From CAVURS01 sp963834425 (GTDB taxonomy: Bacteria > Actinomycetota > Actinomycetes > Actinomycetales > CAVURS01), in NCBI GenBank assembly GCA_963834425.1, contig CAWIBR010000013.1, positions 186,001-250,000 of the forward strand: a DNA stretch of 64,000 nucleotides, read 5' to 3'. Position 1 is the first letter of the stretch. Each line of letters starts with the position of its first letter. The notes beneath the pieces are model-generated. The model had not been told where the DNA came from and searched no databases. It saw nothing but the letters and a program-made list of their open reading frames with translations. Position numbers and translations under genes: made by a program. Positions 7,960 to 15,734 of the stretch are shown here, piece after piece.

Positions 7960-8072
7960 GGGCTAAGGCCCGGGACTAGTCCCGCCGATAGTCATCTCAG
8001 TCGGGTGCGGATGGTCGCACCGGTCGACGACGGTCGAAGGCCGTTTGATGTCCGCGAGAGGTCAGGAGAACT

Positions 8073-8684
8073 GTGGCAACCGTGATCGTCTGTGACGACG
8101 CGCCGATCGCTCGGGAAACCGTGCGAAGGGTCGTCGCCACCGTGCCCGGTGTCACGCGCGTCCTGGGGGCTGCTTCTGGTGAAGAGCTGCTCGGGCGGTG
8201 GGGAGCTGAGCGACCGGCTCTGGCCCTGATCGACGTCCGGATGCCCGGGCTCGGCGGGGTCGAGACAACCAGGCGGCTGCTGTCCTTGCATCCGGACGCC
8301 TGCGTGCTGATGGTGACCACGGCCGAGGACGTCGACGGGGTCGCCCGAGCGGTGACCTTCGGCGCTCGCGGCTACGTCGTGAAGGACGCCGGCCGCGAAG
8401 AAATCGCGCTGGCGATCGTGCAGACGCTGACCGACTCCTACCGGCGCCAGTCGCCGACACCGTCGCGACCGGTCGCCGTGAATGCGCTGCCGAGCCTGAC
8501 CGAGCGTGAGCTGCAGGTGCTGGGCGGGATGAGCCGCGGGCGCAGCAACTCCGAGATCGGCAAGGAGCTCTACCTGTCCGAGGACACGGTCAAGACCCAC
8601 GCCCGGCGGCTGTTCCGCAAGCTCGGTGCCGCAGATAGGGCCCAGGCCGTCGCCGTCGGCTTCCGCACCGGCCTGGTTCGCTGA
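8073..8684 (+). CDS. bldM: BldM-type orphan response regulator
   Basis: A 203-residue NarL/LuxR-type regulator closely resembling Streptomyces BldM. The receiver keeps the acidic pair DD at residues 8-9, Asp54 in ALIDVRMPGLGG, and the Lys in VVKDAG. The LuxR-type helix-turn-helix follows: LTERELQVLGGMSRGRSNSEIGKELYLSEDTVKTHARRLFRKLGA. There is no partner kinase nearby. In Streptomyces BldM controls development as a homodimer or as a heterodimer with WhiI. GTG 8073 is preceded by AGGAG. Location between whiB3 and the sigma factor gene matches the Streptomyces whiD-bldM-sigma order. Confidence 0.88.
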   Translation: MATVIVCDDAPIARETVRRVVATVPGVTRVLGAASGEELLGRWGAERPALALIDVRMPGLGGVETTRRLLSLHPDACVLMVTTAEDVDGVARAVTFGARGYVVKDAGREEIALAIVQTLTDSYRRQSPTPSRPVAVNALPSLTERELQVLGGMSRGRSNSEIGKELYLSEDTVKTHARRLFRKLGAADRAQAVAVGFRTGLVR

Positions 8685-8798
8685 CGACCGGCTGTTCCTC
8701 CATCGCCCTTCTCGCCGTCCCGTTCGCCGCGTAGGCTCCGCCCTGGCACCAAGGTCTGCGCAAGTCAGCCGTTCCGGCCGACGAGAGGTCCCGGGGAC

Positions 8799-9551
8799 GT
8801 GAGTGAGCTACGAGGTGTAACGCCTCGCCGACCCACCGCGATGACACCTGCGATCGACCCTGATCTCGGCCCGGATCTGCGAGGTCTGGTGGCCCAAGCC
8901 CTGCGGGGGGACGCGGAAGCTACCGAGAACCTGCTGCGGTCGGTGCGTCGGATGGTGCACCGCTACATCCGGGCTCGCCTCGGTGGTCCGTACGGCGACG
9001 ACGGCGCTGCTGACGACGCGGCGCAGGAGGTGTGCATCGCGGTGCTGTCGGCCCTGCCCCGCTATCGGGACGAGGGGGTGCCGTTCGAAGCCTTCGTCTA
9101 CTCGATCGCTGCTCGCAAGCTGGCCGACGTGCACCGGGCCGCCGGCCGGCGCGCAACCCCCGTTGCCGACGTACCGGACGCGATCGACCTGACCGACGGC
9201 CCCGAGGCGTTGGCCCTGCGATCGAGCGATGCCGATCTGGCCCGCAGCCTGTTGCAGACCCTGCCCGAGCAGCAGCGCGAGATCCTCCTGTTGCGCGTGG
9301 CCGTCGGGCTGTCGGCCGAGGAGACCGGCCGAGCGCTGAACCTGAGCCCCGGCGCCGTTCGGGTCGCTCAGCACCGAGCGTTGCGCCGGCTGCGGGAGAA
9401 CGCAGGGGCGATGAGTGACCTGCGTGACCAGCGGCCCGACCCCTTCACCACCGACGCGCCGGAGCAGGAGCCGGCTGTCGTCGTGCTCGATGACCCGGCG
9501 CCGGCGGCGGGCGTTGCCGGTGGCTCCGGACGAGGGCAGGTGGCCCGATGA
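8799..9551 (+). CDS. sigD: ECF RNA polymerase sigma factor SigD
   Basis: Up to 250 residues. Region 2 is seen in AADDAAQEVCIAVLSALPRY with FEAFVYSIAARKLADVHRAAGRR, and region 4 in LPEQQREILLLRVAVGLSAEETGRALNLSPGAVRVAQHRALRRLRE; both closely follow M. tuberculosis SigD. About 45 residues of Asp/Pro-rich extension follow region 4, longer than usual. GTG 8799 is used because it follows GAGAGG; ATG 8841 is an alternative start. The stop overlaps the next gene, the putative anti-sigma factor, by ATGA, so activity is probably held by that membrane protein until a signal releases it. Confidence 0.88.
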   Translation: MSELRGVTPRRPTAMTPAIDPDLGPDLRGLVAQALRGDAEATENLLRSVRRMVHRYIRARLGGPYGDDGAADDAAQEVCIAVLSALPRYRDEGVPFEAFVYSIAARKLADVHRAAGRRATPVADVPDAIDLTDGPEALALRSSDADLARSLLQTLPEQQREILLLRVAVGLSAEETGRALNLSPGAVRVAQHRALRRLRENAGAMSDLRDQRPDPFTTDAPEQEPAVVVLDDPAPAAGVAGGSGRGQVAR

Positions 9552-11017
9552 GTGGCTCCCGCTTCGTCGACGTGGACCGCTTCGAGGGCGCGTCCTCCCT
9601 CACCGAGCTGTTCGAGACCGACGCGCTGCTCGACGCGATCGGAAGTCGAGACGCGTCGTACGCTGAATTGCTCGGCCGGCCCGGGGGGCGCGGTGAGTCG
9701 GACCGGGCCATCTTCTTGCTACGCGCCTTGACCGAGAGCGTCGATGCCTCGTTGGCCCATCTCGGCGACCCATTGGACCCGCTGGACCTACTGGACCCAC
9801 TGGACGAGCTGCCCCAGGTGGACGGCTCGGCCGCAGTGCTGCGGTTCGTCCCCCGAGCCGCCGCCCTCTCCTGCGCGATCGAGACCAGCGCCGTCGACGC
9901 GCAGGGCGGGAATGCCTTCCGGCGACTAGCGAGCCGGACCGTGCCGCGGCACCTGCCGCGCGCCAACCGGTTCGTCGCGGCGGCCGCCGGCGCGATGATC
10001 GTCCTCAGCGGTGGCGGCCTGGCCGCTGCGGCCACGACGTCACCGGGGCACGGTTGGGGACCGCTGGCGCCACTGTCCCGCGTGCTGCACCCGGGGTGGA
10101 CCGTCGACAGCGTGGCGGCCAAGCGGGCAGTCGTCGTCCGCGAGCTGCAGCAGGCCGTCGATCAGTCGCGCTCGGGCCAGAAGGTCGCAGCAACCGCGAC
10201 CTACCGGGTGGCCAGCCGCCAGGCCCACGACCTCCCGAGCGGTCCGGATGCGACCTTGCGGGCTCAGATGGCGGCCGTCGCGCAGCAGATCGGCCTGACC
10301 GACGACCCGACCTCGGTCGTCATGCCGCCGGTCGACCTGACGGCGCCGGTGACCATCACCCTCCCGGGTCCGCCGCCCTCCGGGGGGCTCGCGACTGCGC
10401 CGCCGTCGTCCGATCCGGGCACGGTCGCTGCGCCCACAGCGGGCGCGGCCCCAGGCACGTTGCCCCCGGCCTCGCCCACCGACCCCAGCGCCCCGTCCGG
10501 CACCGAACCAGGCTCGGGCCCGGTGGCGGGGACCGGAACCGGAAGCGAACCGGAACCGGAACCGGAACAGCGCCGAGCGATCCCGGGCCATCGACCGGTT
10601 CGACGACCCCAGGCGATGGGACGACGCCCCCGGCCGACGGGTCGTCGCCGGGTGCTCCTGCCGACCCGTCCGCCGGGTCGAACGCTCCGACCGGTCCCCG
10701 GACCCCATCTGCTGGACGCTCCGAACGGCGGCACCAGCGCCGACCCGACCGGGCCGACCGTCGGTTCGACCGATCCGACGGCCGGCGCGACCGACCCTGC
10801 CGCCGGTGTCACGACTCCACCGGCCACGGTTTCCACGACGCCGCCGGTGGCCGACCCCACGACGCCGCCGACCGGAGTGACCGCCGCCCATCACCACAAG
10901 GGCCGGCACCGCGCCCACCACGGAGTGCACCGCGGCAGCTCCACCGCACCGGTCAACACCAGCCCGGCGGGGACCTCGAGCGACCCGACCGCTGCGCCCC
11001 CGGCGGCGCTCCGCTGA
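9548..11017 (+). CDS. rsdA: anti-sigma-D factor RsdA-like membrane protein
   Basis: A 489-residue single-pass protein coupled to sigD. The N-terminal cytoplasmic part (SSLTELFETDALLDAI through AELLGR) matches the sigma-D-binding region of RsdA. Residues about 142-164 form one membrane helix, then a helical extracytoplasmic stretch and a long Pro/Gly/Thr/Ser-rich, finally His-rich tail. A short LDP repeat (about residues 76-86) comes from near-identical 9-base units. Between about 10555 and 10710 this frame becomes Arg-rich, while the -1 frame there is Pro/Gly/Thr-rich like its surroundings, so a pair of compensating frame changes is likely, beginning in the ACCGGA hexamer repeats near 10538-10570. 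RsdA of mycobacteria is degraded by regulated proteolysis. Confidence 0.75.
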   Translation: MSGSRFVDVDRFEGASSLTELFETDALLDAIGSRDASYAELLGRPGGRGESDRAIFLLRALTESVDASLAHLGDPLDPLDLLDPLDELPQVDGSAAVLRFVPRAAALSCAIETSAVDAQGGNAFRRLASRTVPRHLPRANRFVAAAAGAMIVLSGGGLAAAATTSPGHGWGPLAPLSRVLHPGWTVDSVAAKRAVVVRELQQAVDQSRSGQKVAATATYRVASRQAHDLPSGPDATLRAQMAAVAQQIGLTDDPTSVVMPPVDLTAPVTITLPGPPPSGGLATAPPSSDPGTVAAPTAGAAPGTLPPASPTDPSAPSGTEPGSGPVAGTGTGSEPEPEPEQRRAIPGHRPVRRPQAMGRRPRPTGRRRVLLPTRPPGRTLRPVPGPHLLDAPNGGTSADPTGPTVGSTDPTAGATDPAAGVTTPPATVSTTPPVADPTTPPTGVTAAHHHKGRHRAHHGVHRGSSTAPVNTSPAGTSSDPTAAPPAALR

Positions 11018-11168
11018 CGTGACCTCGGACACGTCGACGGCCTGAGCCGCACGACGTACGCGCCGATGGTCGGCCGGTCCGTCCGGGAGGTCGAATCCGG
11101 CGGCTACCATCGGGGTCTCGGTCCCACTCGGGTCGGGCGATGAACGACGATGGGGCGGAAGGCTTTCG

Positions 11169-12689
11169 ATGGCGGAGTTCACCCAGTCCAGCACCGGCGT
11201 CCCCGCGATGTTCGAGGCCATCGGCCTGACCTTCGACGACGTGCTGCTGGTGCCGGTCGAGAGCGATGTGGTGCCGTCCGAGGTCGACACGACGACGCAG
11301 CTGTCCCGGCGGATCTCGCTGCGCCTACCGCTGGTGTCCTCACCGATGGACACGGTGACCGAGTCGCGGATGGCGATCGCGATGGCCCGGCAGGGTGGCA
11401 TCGGCATCCTGCACCGCAACCTGTCCATCGAGGACCAGGCCGCGCAGGTCGACATCGTCAAGCGTTCCGAGGCGGGGATGGTCAGCCACCCGGTCGTGAC
11501 GCATCCGGACGCGACGTTGGCCGAGGTGGACGCGCTGTGCGGCCGCTACAAGGTCTCCGGTCTGCCGGTCGTCGACGGCGCCGGCCATCTGCTGGGCATC
11601 GTGACCAACCGCGACCTGCGGTTCGAGACCGACCACTCCAAGACGGCCGGCGAGGTCATGACCCGGATGCCGCTGGTGACCGCGGCGCCGGGCATCTCGG
11701 GTGCCGACGCGATGGGGCTGCTGGCCCAGCACAAGATCGAGAAGCTGCCGCTGGTCGACGAGACCGGCCGGCTGCGCGGACTGATCACGGTCAAGGACTT
11801 CACCAAGTCCGAGCAGTACCCGCTCGCCACGAAGGACGATGCCGGCCGGTTGCGGGTCGGCGCCGCCGTGGGCTTCTTCGACGAGGGCTGGAAGCGGGCG
11901 ATGAGCCTGGTCGAGGCCGGGGTCGACCTGCTCGTCGTCGACACCGCCCACGGCCATTCGCGGGGCGTCGCGGACATGGTGGCCCGGCTCAAGGCCGACC
12001 CCGCTGCGGCCCACGTCGACGTGGTCGGCGGCAACGTCGCGACCGGCGCGGGCGCCCAGTCACTGATCGACGCCGGTGCCGACGGGGTCAAGGTCGGAGT
12101 GGGGCCGGGCTCGATCTGTACGACGCGGGTGGTCGCCGGGGTCGGCGTACCGCAGGTCACCGCGATCTACGACGCCGCCCAGGCCTGCCGCGCGGCCGGC
12201 GTGCCGATGATCGCCGACGGCGGGTTGCAGTACAGCGGCGACATCGCCAAGGCCCTGGTTGCCGGTGGCGACACCGTGATGCTGGGCTCGTTGCTCGCCG
12301 GCTGCGAGGAGAGCCCGGGCGAGCTGGTCTTCATCAACGGCAAGCAGTTCAAGGTCTACCGCGGCATGGGCTCGCTCGGCGCGATGCAGAGTCGCGGGCA
12401 GCAGAGGTCGTTCTCCAAGGACCGCTACTTCCAGGGCGACGTCCCCTCCGACGACAAGCTGATCCCCGAGGGCGTCGAGGGCCAGGTGCCGTTCCGCGGC
12501 CCGCTCGCTGCCGTGGCCTACCAGCTGATCGGCGGCCTGCGGCAGTCGATGTTCTACTGCGGCGCGCGCACCATCCCCGAGCTGCAGGCCAACGGCCGGT
12601 TCGTGCGGATCACGCCGGCGGGGCTCAAGGAGAGCCACCCGCACGACATCATGATGACCGTCGAGGCACCCAACTACTCGTCCCGCTAA
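11169..12689 (+). CDS. guaB: inosine-5'-monophosphate dehydrogenase
   Basis: A 506-residue IMPDH of normal length, catalysing NAD-dependent conversion of IMP to XMP, the committed step to GMP. The TIM barrel starts with LTFDDVLLVP; two CBS domains (about residues 100-220, HPVVTHPDATLAEVDAL and MTRMPLVTAAPGISGAD) are inserted; the catalytic loop reads GVGPGSICTTR with the nucleophilic Cys, followed by the flap EGVEGQVPFRG. ATG 11169 is chosen; a preceding GGAAGG supplies translation initiation. It corresponds to mycobacterial guaB2, and guaB3 follows 9 bases downstream. guaA lies further along at 27506. Confidence 0.96.
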   Translation: MAEFTQSSTGVPAMFEAIGLTFDDVLLVPVESDVVPSEVDTTTQLSRRISLRLPLVSSPMDTVTESRMAIAMARQGGIGILHRNLSIEDQAAQVDIVKRSEAGMVSHPVVTHPDATLAEVDALCGRYKVSGLPVVDGAGHLLGIVTNRDLRFETDHSKTAGEVMTRMPLVTAAPGISGADAMGLLAQHKIEKLPLVDETGRLRGLITVKDFTKSEQYPLATKDDAGRLRVGAAVGFFDEGWKRAMSLVEAGVDLLVVDTAHGHSRGVADMVARLKADPAAAHVDVVGGNVATGAGAQSLIDAGADGVKVGVGPGSICTTRVVAGVGVPQVTAIYDAAQACRAAGVPMIADGGLQYSGDIAKALVAGGDTVMLGSLLAGCEESPGELVFINGKQFKVYRGMGSLGAMQSRGQQRSFSKDRYFQGDVPSDDKLIPEGVEGQVPFRGPLAAVAYQLIGGLRQSMFYCGARTIPELQANGRFVRITPAGLKESHPHDIMMTVEAPNYSSR

Positions 12690-12698
12690 GGTTTCGCG

Positions 12699-13820
12699 GT
12701 GACCGAGATCGAGATCGGCCGGGGCAAGCGCGGCCGCCGGGCGTACGCCTTCGACGACGTGGCCGTCGTCCCCAGCCGCCGCACCCGTGATCCCGAAGAG
12801 GTCTCGGTCGCCTGGCAGATCGACGCCTACCGGTTTGAGCTGCCGGTCATGGCCGCGCCGATGGACAGCGTCATGTCGCCCGCCACGGCGATCGCCTTCG
12901 GTCAACTCGGCGGGCTCGGCGTCCTGGACCTCGAGGGTCTGTGGACGCGGTACGACGACCCGGAGCCGCTGCTCGCGGAGATCGCCTCGCTCGACGCGGC
13001 GACGGCCACGCCGCGGATGCAGGAGATCTACGCCGAGCCGATCAAGCCGGAGCTGGTTTCCCAGCGGCTCAAGGAGATTCGCGACGCGGGCGTCACGGTG
13101 GCGGGCGCGTTGACGCCGCAACGGACCCAGGAGCTCTGGCGGGTGGTCGTCGACTCCGGCTGCGATCTCTTCGTCATCCGCGGCACGACGGTGTCGGCCG
13201 AGCACGTGTCCGGGCGGGCGGAGCCGTTGAACCTCAAGCGCTTCATCTACGAGCTCGACGTGCCGGTCATCGTCGGCGGGTGCGCGACGTACACCGCTGC
13301 GCTGCATCTGATGCGCACCGGCGCGGCCGGGGTGCTCGTGGGTTTCGGCGGCGGCGCGGCCCACACGACGCGGACCACCCTGGGCATCCACGTGCCCATG
13401 GCTTCGGCGGTCGCCGATGTCGCCGCGGCCCGGCGCGACTACCTGGACGAGAGTGGCGGCCGCTATGTGCATGTGATCGCCGATGGCGGCATGGGGACGT
13501 CGGGCGATCTGGTCAAGGCGATCGCCTGCGGCGCCGACGCCGTGATGCTCGGCGCGGTGCTGGCCCGCTCGGTCGAGGCCCCCGGTCGCGGCTGGCACTG
13601 GGGCCCGGAGTCGCACCACCGTGAGCTGCCACGCGGCGACCGGGTCCGGGTCGGCACGGTCGCACCCCTGACCGAGATCCTCGGCGGTCCGGGCCGCGCG
13701 GCCGACGGAATGACCAACCTGGTCGGGGCGTTGCGCCGGGCGATGGCCACGACCGGCTACTCCGATGTCAAGGAGTTCCAGCGGGTCGAGGTCGTCGTCG
13801 CGCCGTACCCACCCGACTAG
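12699..13820 (+). CDS. guaB3: GuaB3-family IMP dehydrogenase/GMP reductase-related protein
   Basis: A 373-residue TIM-barrel protein of the GuaB3 family. It keeps the IMPDH N-terminus (YAFDDVAVVPSRRTRDP, AAPMDSVMSP), the phosphate-binding VIADGGMGTSGDLVKAIACGADAVMLG, and the C-terminal LRRAMATTGYSDVKEFQRVEV, but has no CBS domains. The loop that in IMPDH holds the catalytic cysteine reads GFGGGAAHTTR, with His at the Cys position; the mycobacterial GuaB3 also lacks that Cys. A conventional IMPDH covalent mechanism is therefore unlikely and its role is unknown. GTG start at 12699, 9 bases after guaB, in one operon. Confidence 0.88.
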   Translation: MTEIEIGRGKRGRRAYAFDDVAVVPSRRTRDPEEVSVAWQIDAYRFELPVMAAPMDSVMSPATAIAFGQLGGLGVLDLEGLWTRYDDPEPLLAEIASLDAATATPRMQEIYAEPIKPELVSQRLKEIRDAGVTVAGALTPQRTQELWRVVVDSGCDLFVIRGTTVSAEHVSGRAEPLNLKRFIYELDVPVIVGGCATYTAALHLMRTGAAGVLVGFGGGAAHTTRTTLGIHVPMASAVADVAAARRDYLDESGGRYVHVIADGGMGTSGDLVKAIACGADAVMLGAVLARSVEAPGRGWHWGPESHHRELPRGDRVRVGTVAPLTEILGGPGRAADGMTNLVGALRRAMATTGYSDVKEFQRVEVVVAPYPPD

Positions 13821-13859
13821 TTCTTCGAGACGAAACCCATTGCGGCAGAAGGCAGGACC

Positions 13860-15569
13860 ATGGATCGCGGAGAGCTCTCCCCGGCCGCGCGCACGGAGGC
13901 GCTCGCCGGCTTGGTCGAGGACGAGCTCGATGTGGTCGTCATCGGCGGTGGCGTGGTCGGCGCGGGGGCCGCACTGGACGCGACGACGCGCGGCCTGCGG
14001 GTCGGGCTGGTCGAGGCGCGCGACTGGGCATCGGGCACGTCGAGCCGATCCAGCAAGCTGATCCACGGCGGGCTGCGCTATCTGGAGATGCTGGACTTCG
14101 GGCTCGTGCGCGAGGCCTTGCACGAGCGCGGCCTACTGCTGCAACGCCTTGCGCCCCATCTGGTTCGACCCGTGCCGTTCCTTTACCCGCTGACCCATCG
14201 GGGTTGGGAGCGGCCCTACGTCGGCGCCGGCCTGGTGCTCTACGACACCATGGGCTCATTGGCTCCGGGAGCGCGTGGGCTGCCGCTGCACAAGCACCTG
14301 TCCAAGCGGCACGCGCTGCGGGTCGCGCCCGGGTTGAAACACAGCTCGCTGGTTGGCGCCGTTCAGTACTACGACGCGCAGGTCGACGACGCGCGGCACA
14401 CCTTGACGCTGGTGCGGACAGCCGCGGCGTACGGCGCGCTGGTCGCCAACCGCACCCGAGTGATCGGTTTTCTGCGGCAGGGGGAGCGGGTCACGGGGGT
14501 GCGGGTGCGCGACCTGGAGAGCGGCGAGGTGCTCGAGGTCCGGGCCAAGCAGGTGCTCAACGCGACCGGCGTCTGGACCGACGACACCCAGGCCATGGTG
14601 GGGGAGCGCGGGCAGTTCCAGGTGCGGGCCAGCAAGGGCATCCACCTGGTGGTGCCGCGCGACCGCGTGCAGAGCTCGAGCGGGATCATCCTGCGCACCG
14701 CGACGTCGGTGCTGTTCGTGATCCCGTGGGGGCGGCACTGGATCATCGGCACGACCGACACCGATTGGCACCTGGACAAGTCGCATCCGGCGGCGAGCAG
14801 CCAGGACATTGACTATCTGTTGTCGCAGGTCAATCGTTTCCTGGCCCGGCCGCTGAACCGCGAGGACGTCGAGGGCGTCTACGCCGGGCTGCGGCCGTTG
14901 CTGGCCGGCGAGTCCGAGTCGACGTCCAAGCTGTCGCGCGAGCACATCGTCGGGCATCCGGTGCCGGGGCTCGTCGTGGTCGCGGGCGGCAAGTACACGA
15001 CGTACCGCGTGATGGCATCCGATGCCGTCGATGAGGTGGCGCGCGCTCTGGACGGGCGGGTGCCGGAGTCGTGCACGGCGCGGATCCCGTTGCTGGGGGC
15101 CGATGGTTACGACGCGGCGTGGAACTCGCGGCAGCGCACGGCGACGCGCTACGGCGTCCATGTGGCCCGGGTCGAGCACCTGCTGCATCGCTATGGCTCG
15201 CTCGCGCCCGAGGTGCTCGAGCTGGTCGAGGACGACCCGGACCTGGGTGCGCCGATGCCGGGAGCGGACGACTACATCGCGGCCGAGGTCGTCTACGCCT
15301 GCACCCACGAGGGGGCTCGGCACCTGGACGACGTGCTGACCCGGCGTACTCGGATCTCGATCGAGTCGTGGGACCGCGGCGTGGGCGCCGCGCCGGTGGC
15401 GGCCGACCTGATGGCGGTGGTGCTCGGCTGGAGTCGCGAGCAGCGCGACAAGGAGGTCGAGCACTACCTGGCCCGGGTCGAGGCCGAGCGACTCTCCCAG
15501 GAGCAGCCCGACGACGAGACCGCCGACAGCGCCCGGCTCGGCGCCCCCGAGATCGTCCCCCTCGCCTGA
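13860..15569 (+). CDS. glpD: FAD-dependent glycerol-3-phosphate dehydrogenase
   Basis: A 569-residue GlpD/GlpA-type flavoprotein. The FAD Rossmann motif is VVVIGGGVVGAGAALDA at about residues 24-40, followed by the family signature SSRSSKLIHGGLRYLE. Later conserved blocks include KGIHLVVPRDR, WIIGTTDTDW and GGKYTTYRVMASDAVD. It oxidises glycerol-3-phosphate to dihydroxyacetone phosphate and passes electrons to the menaquinone pool at the membrane. ATG 13860 follows GAAGGCAGG. It lies downstream of guaB-guaB3 in the same direction, with a 39-base gap, and is followed by an inverted-repeat element. Confidence 0.94.
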   Translation: MDRGELSPAARTEALAGLVEDELDVVVIGGGVVGAGAALDATTRGLRVGLVEARDWASGTSSRSSKLIHGGLRYLEMLDFGLVREALHERGLLLQRLAPHLVRPVPFLYPLTHRGWERPYVGAGLVLYDTMGSLAPGARGLPLHKHLSKRHALRVAPGLKHSSLVGAVQYYDAQVDDARHTLTLVRTAAAYGALVANRTRVIGFLRQGERVTGVRVRDLESGEVLEVRAKQVLNATGVWTDDTQAMVGERGQFQVRASKGIHLVVPRDRVQSSSGIILRTATSVLFVIPWGRHWIIGTTDTDWHLDKSHPAASSQDIDYLLSQVNRFLARPLNREDVEGVYAGLRPLLAGESESTSKLSREHIVGHPVPGLVVVAGGKYTTYRVMASDAVDEVARALDGRVPESCTARIPLLGADGYDAAWNSRQRTATRYGVHVARVEHLLHRYGSLAPEVLELVEDDPDLGAPMPGADDYIAAEVVYACTHEGARHLDDVLTRRTRISIESWDRGVGAAPVAADLMAVVLGWSREQRDKEVEHYLARVEAERLSQEQPDDETADSARLGAPEIVPLA

Positions 15570-15598
15570 CCCGCGCCGTACTCCCGTTCGCGCGCGTC

Positions 15599-15662
15599 TG
15601 CTCCCTCAAAGCCGGTGATCGGGGCGGATTTCGGGCGCCGATCACCGGCTCTCAGGGAGTAC
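15599..15662. repeat. dispersed imperfect-palindrome repeat, copy A
   Basis: A 64-base inverted repeat: TGCTCCC at one end, CAGGGAGTAC at the other, with inner AGCCGGTGATCGG pairing CCGATCACCGGCT. The same plan and nearly the same length recur at 53871-53933. It sits just after glpD and could also stop transcription. Confidence 0.65.
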
Positions 15663-15734
15663 GGCGGCCGGATGGGAGCACCGGGGTGTGGACGGCGGCG
15701 GGCCGTGTCGGGCGGTCAGGGCATGCTGGGGCGG

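Noticed and set aside
12060..14123. 687-codon frame antisense to guaB, guaB3 and glpD
   Set aside because: Same shadow effect; sequence is His/Arg/Asp-rich without motifs, and crosses three well-identified genes.
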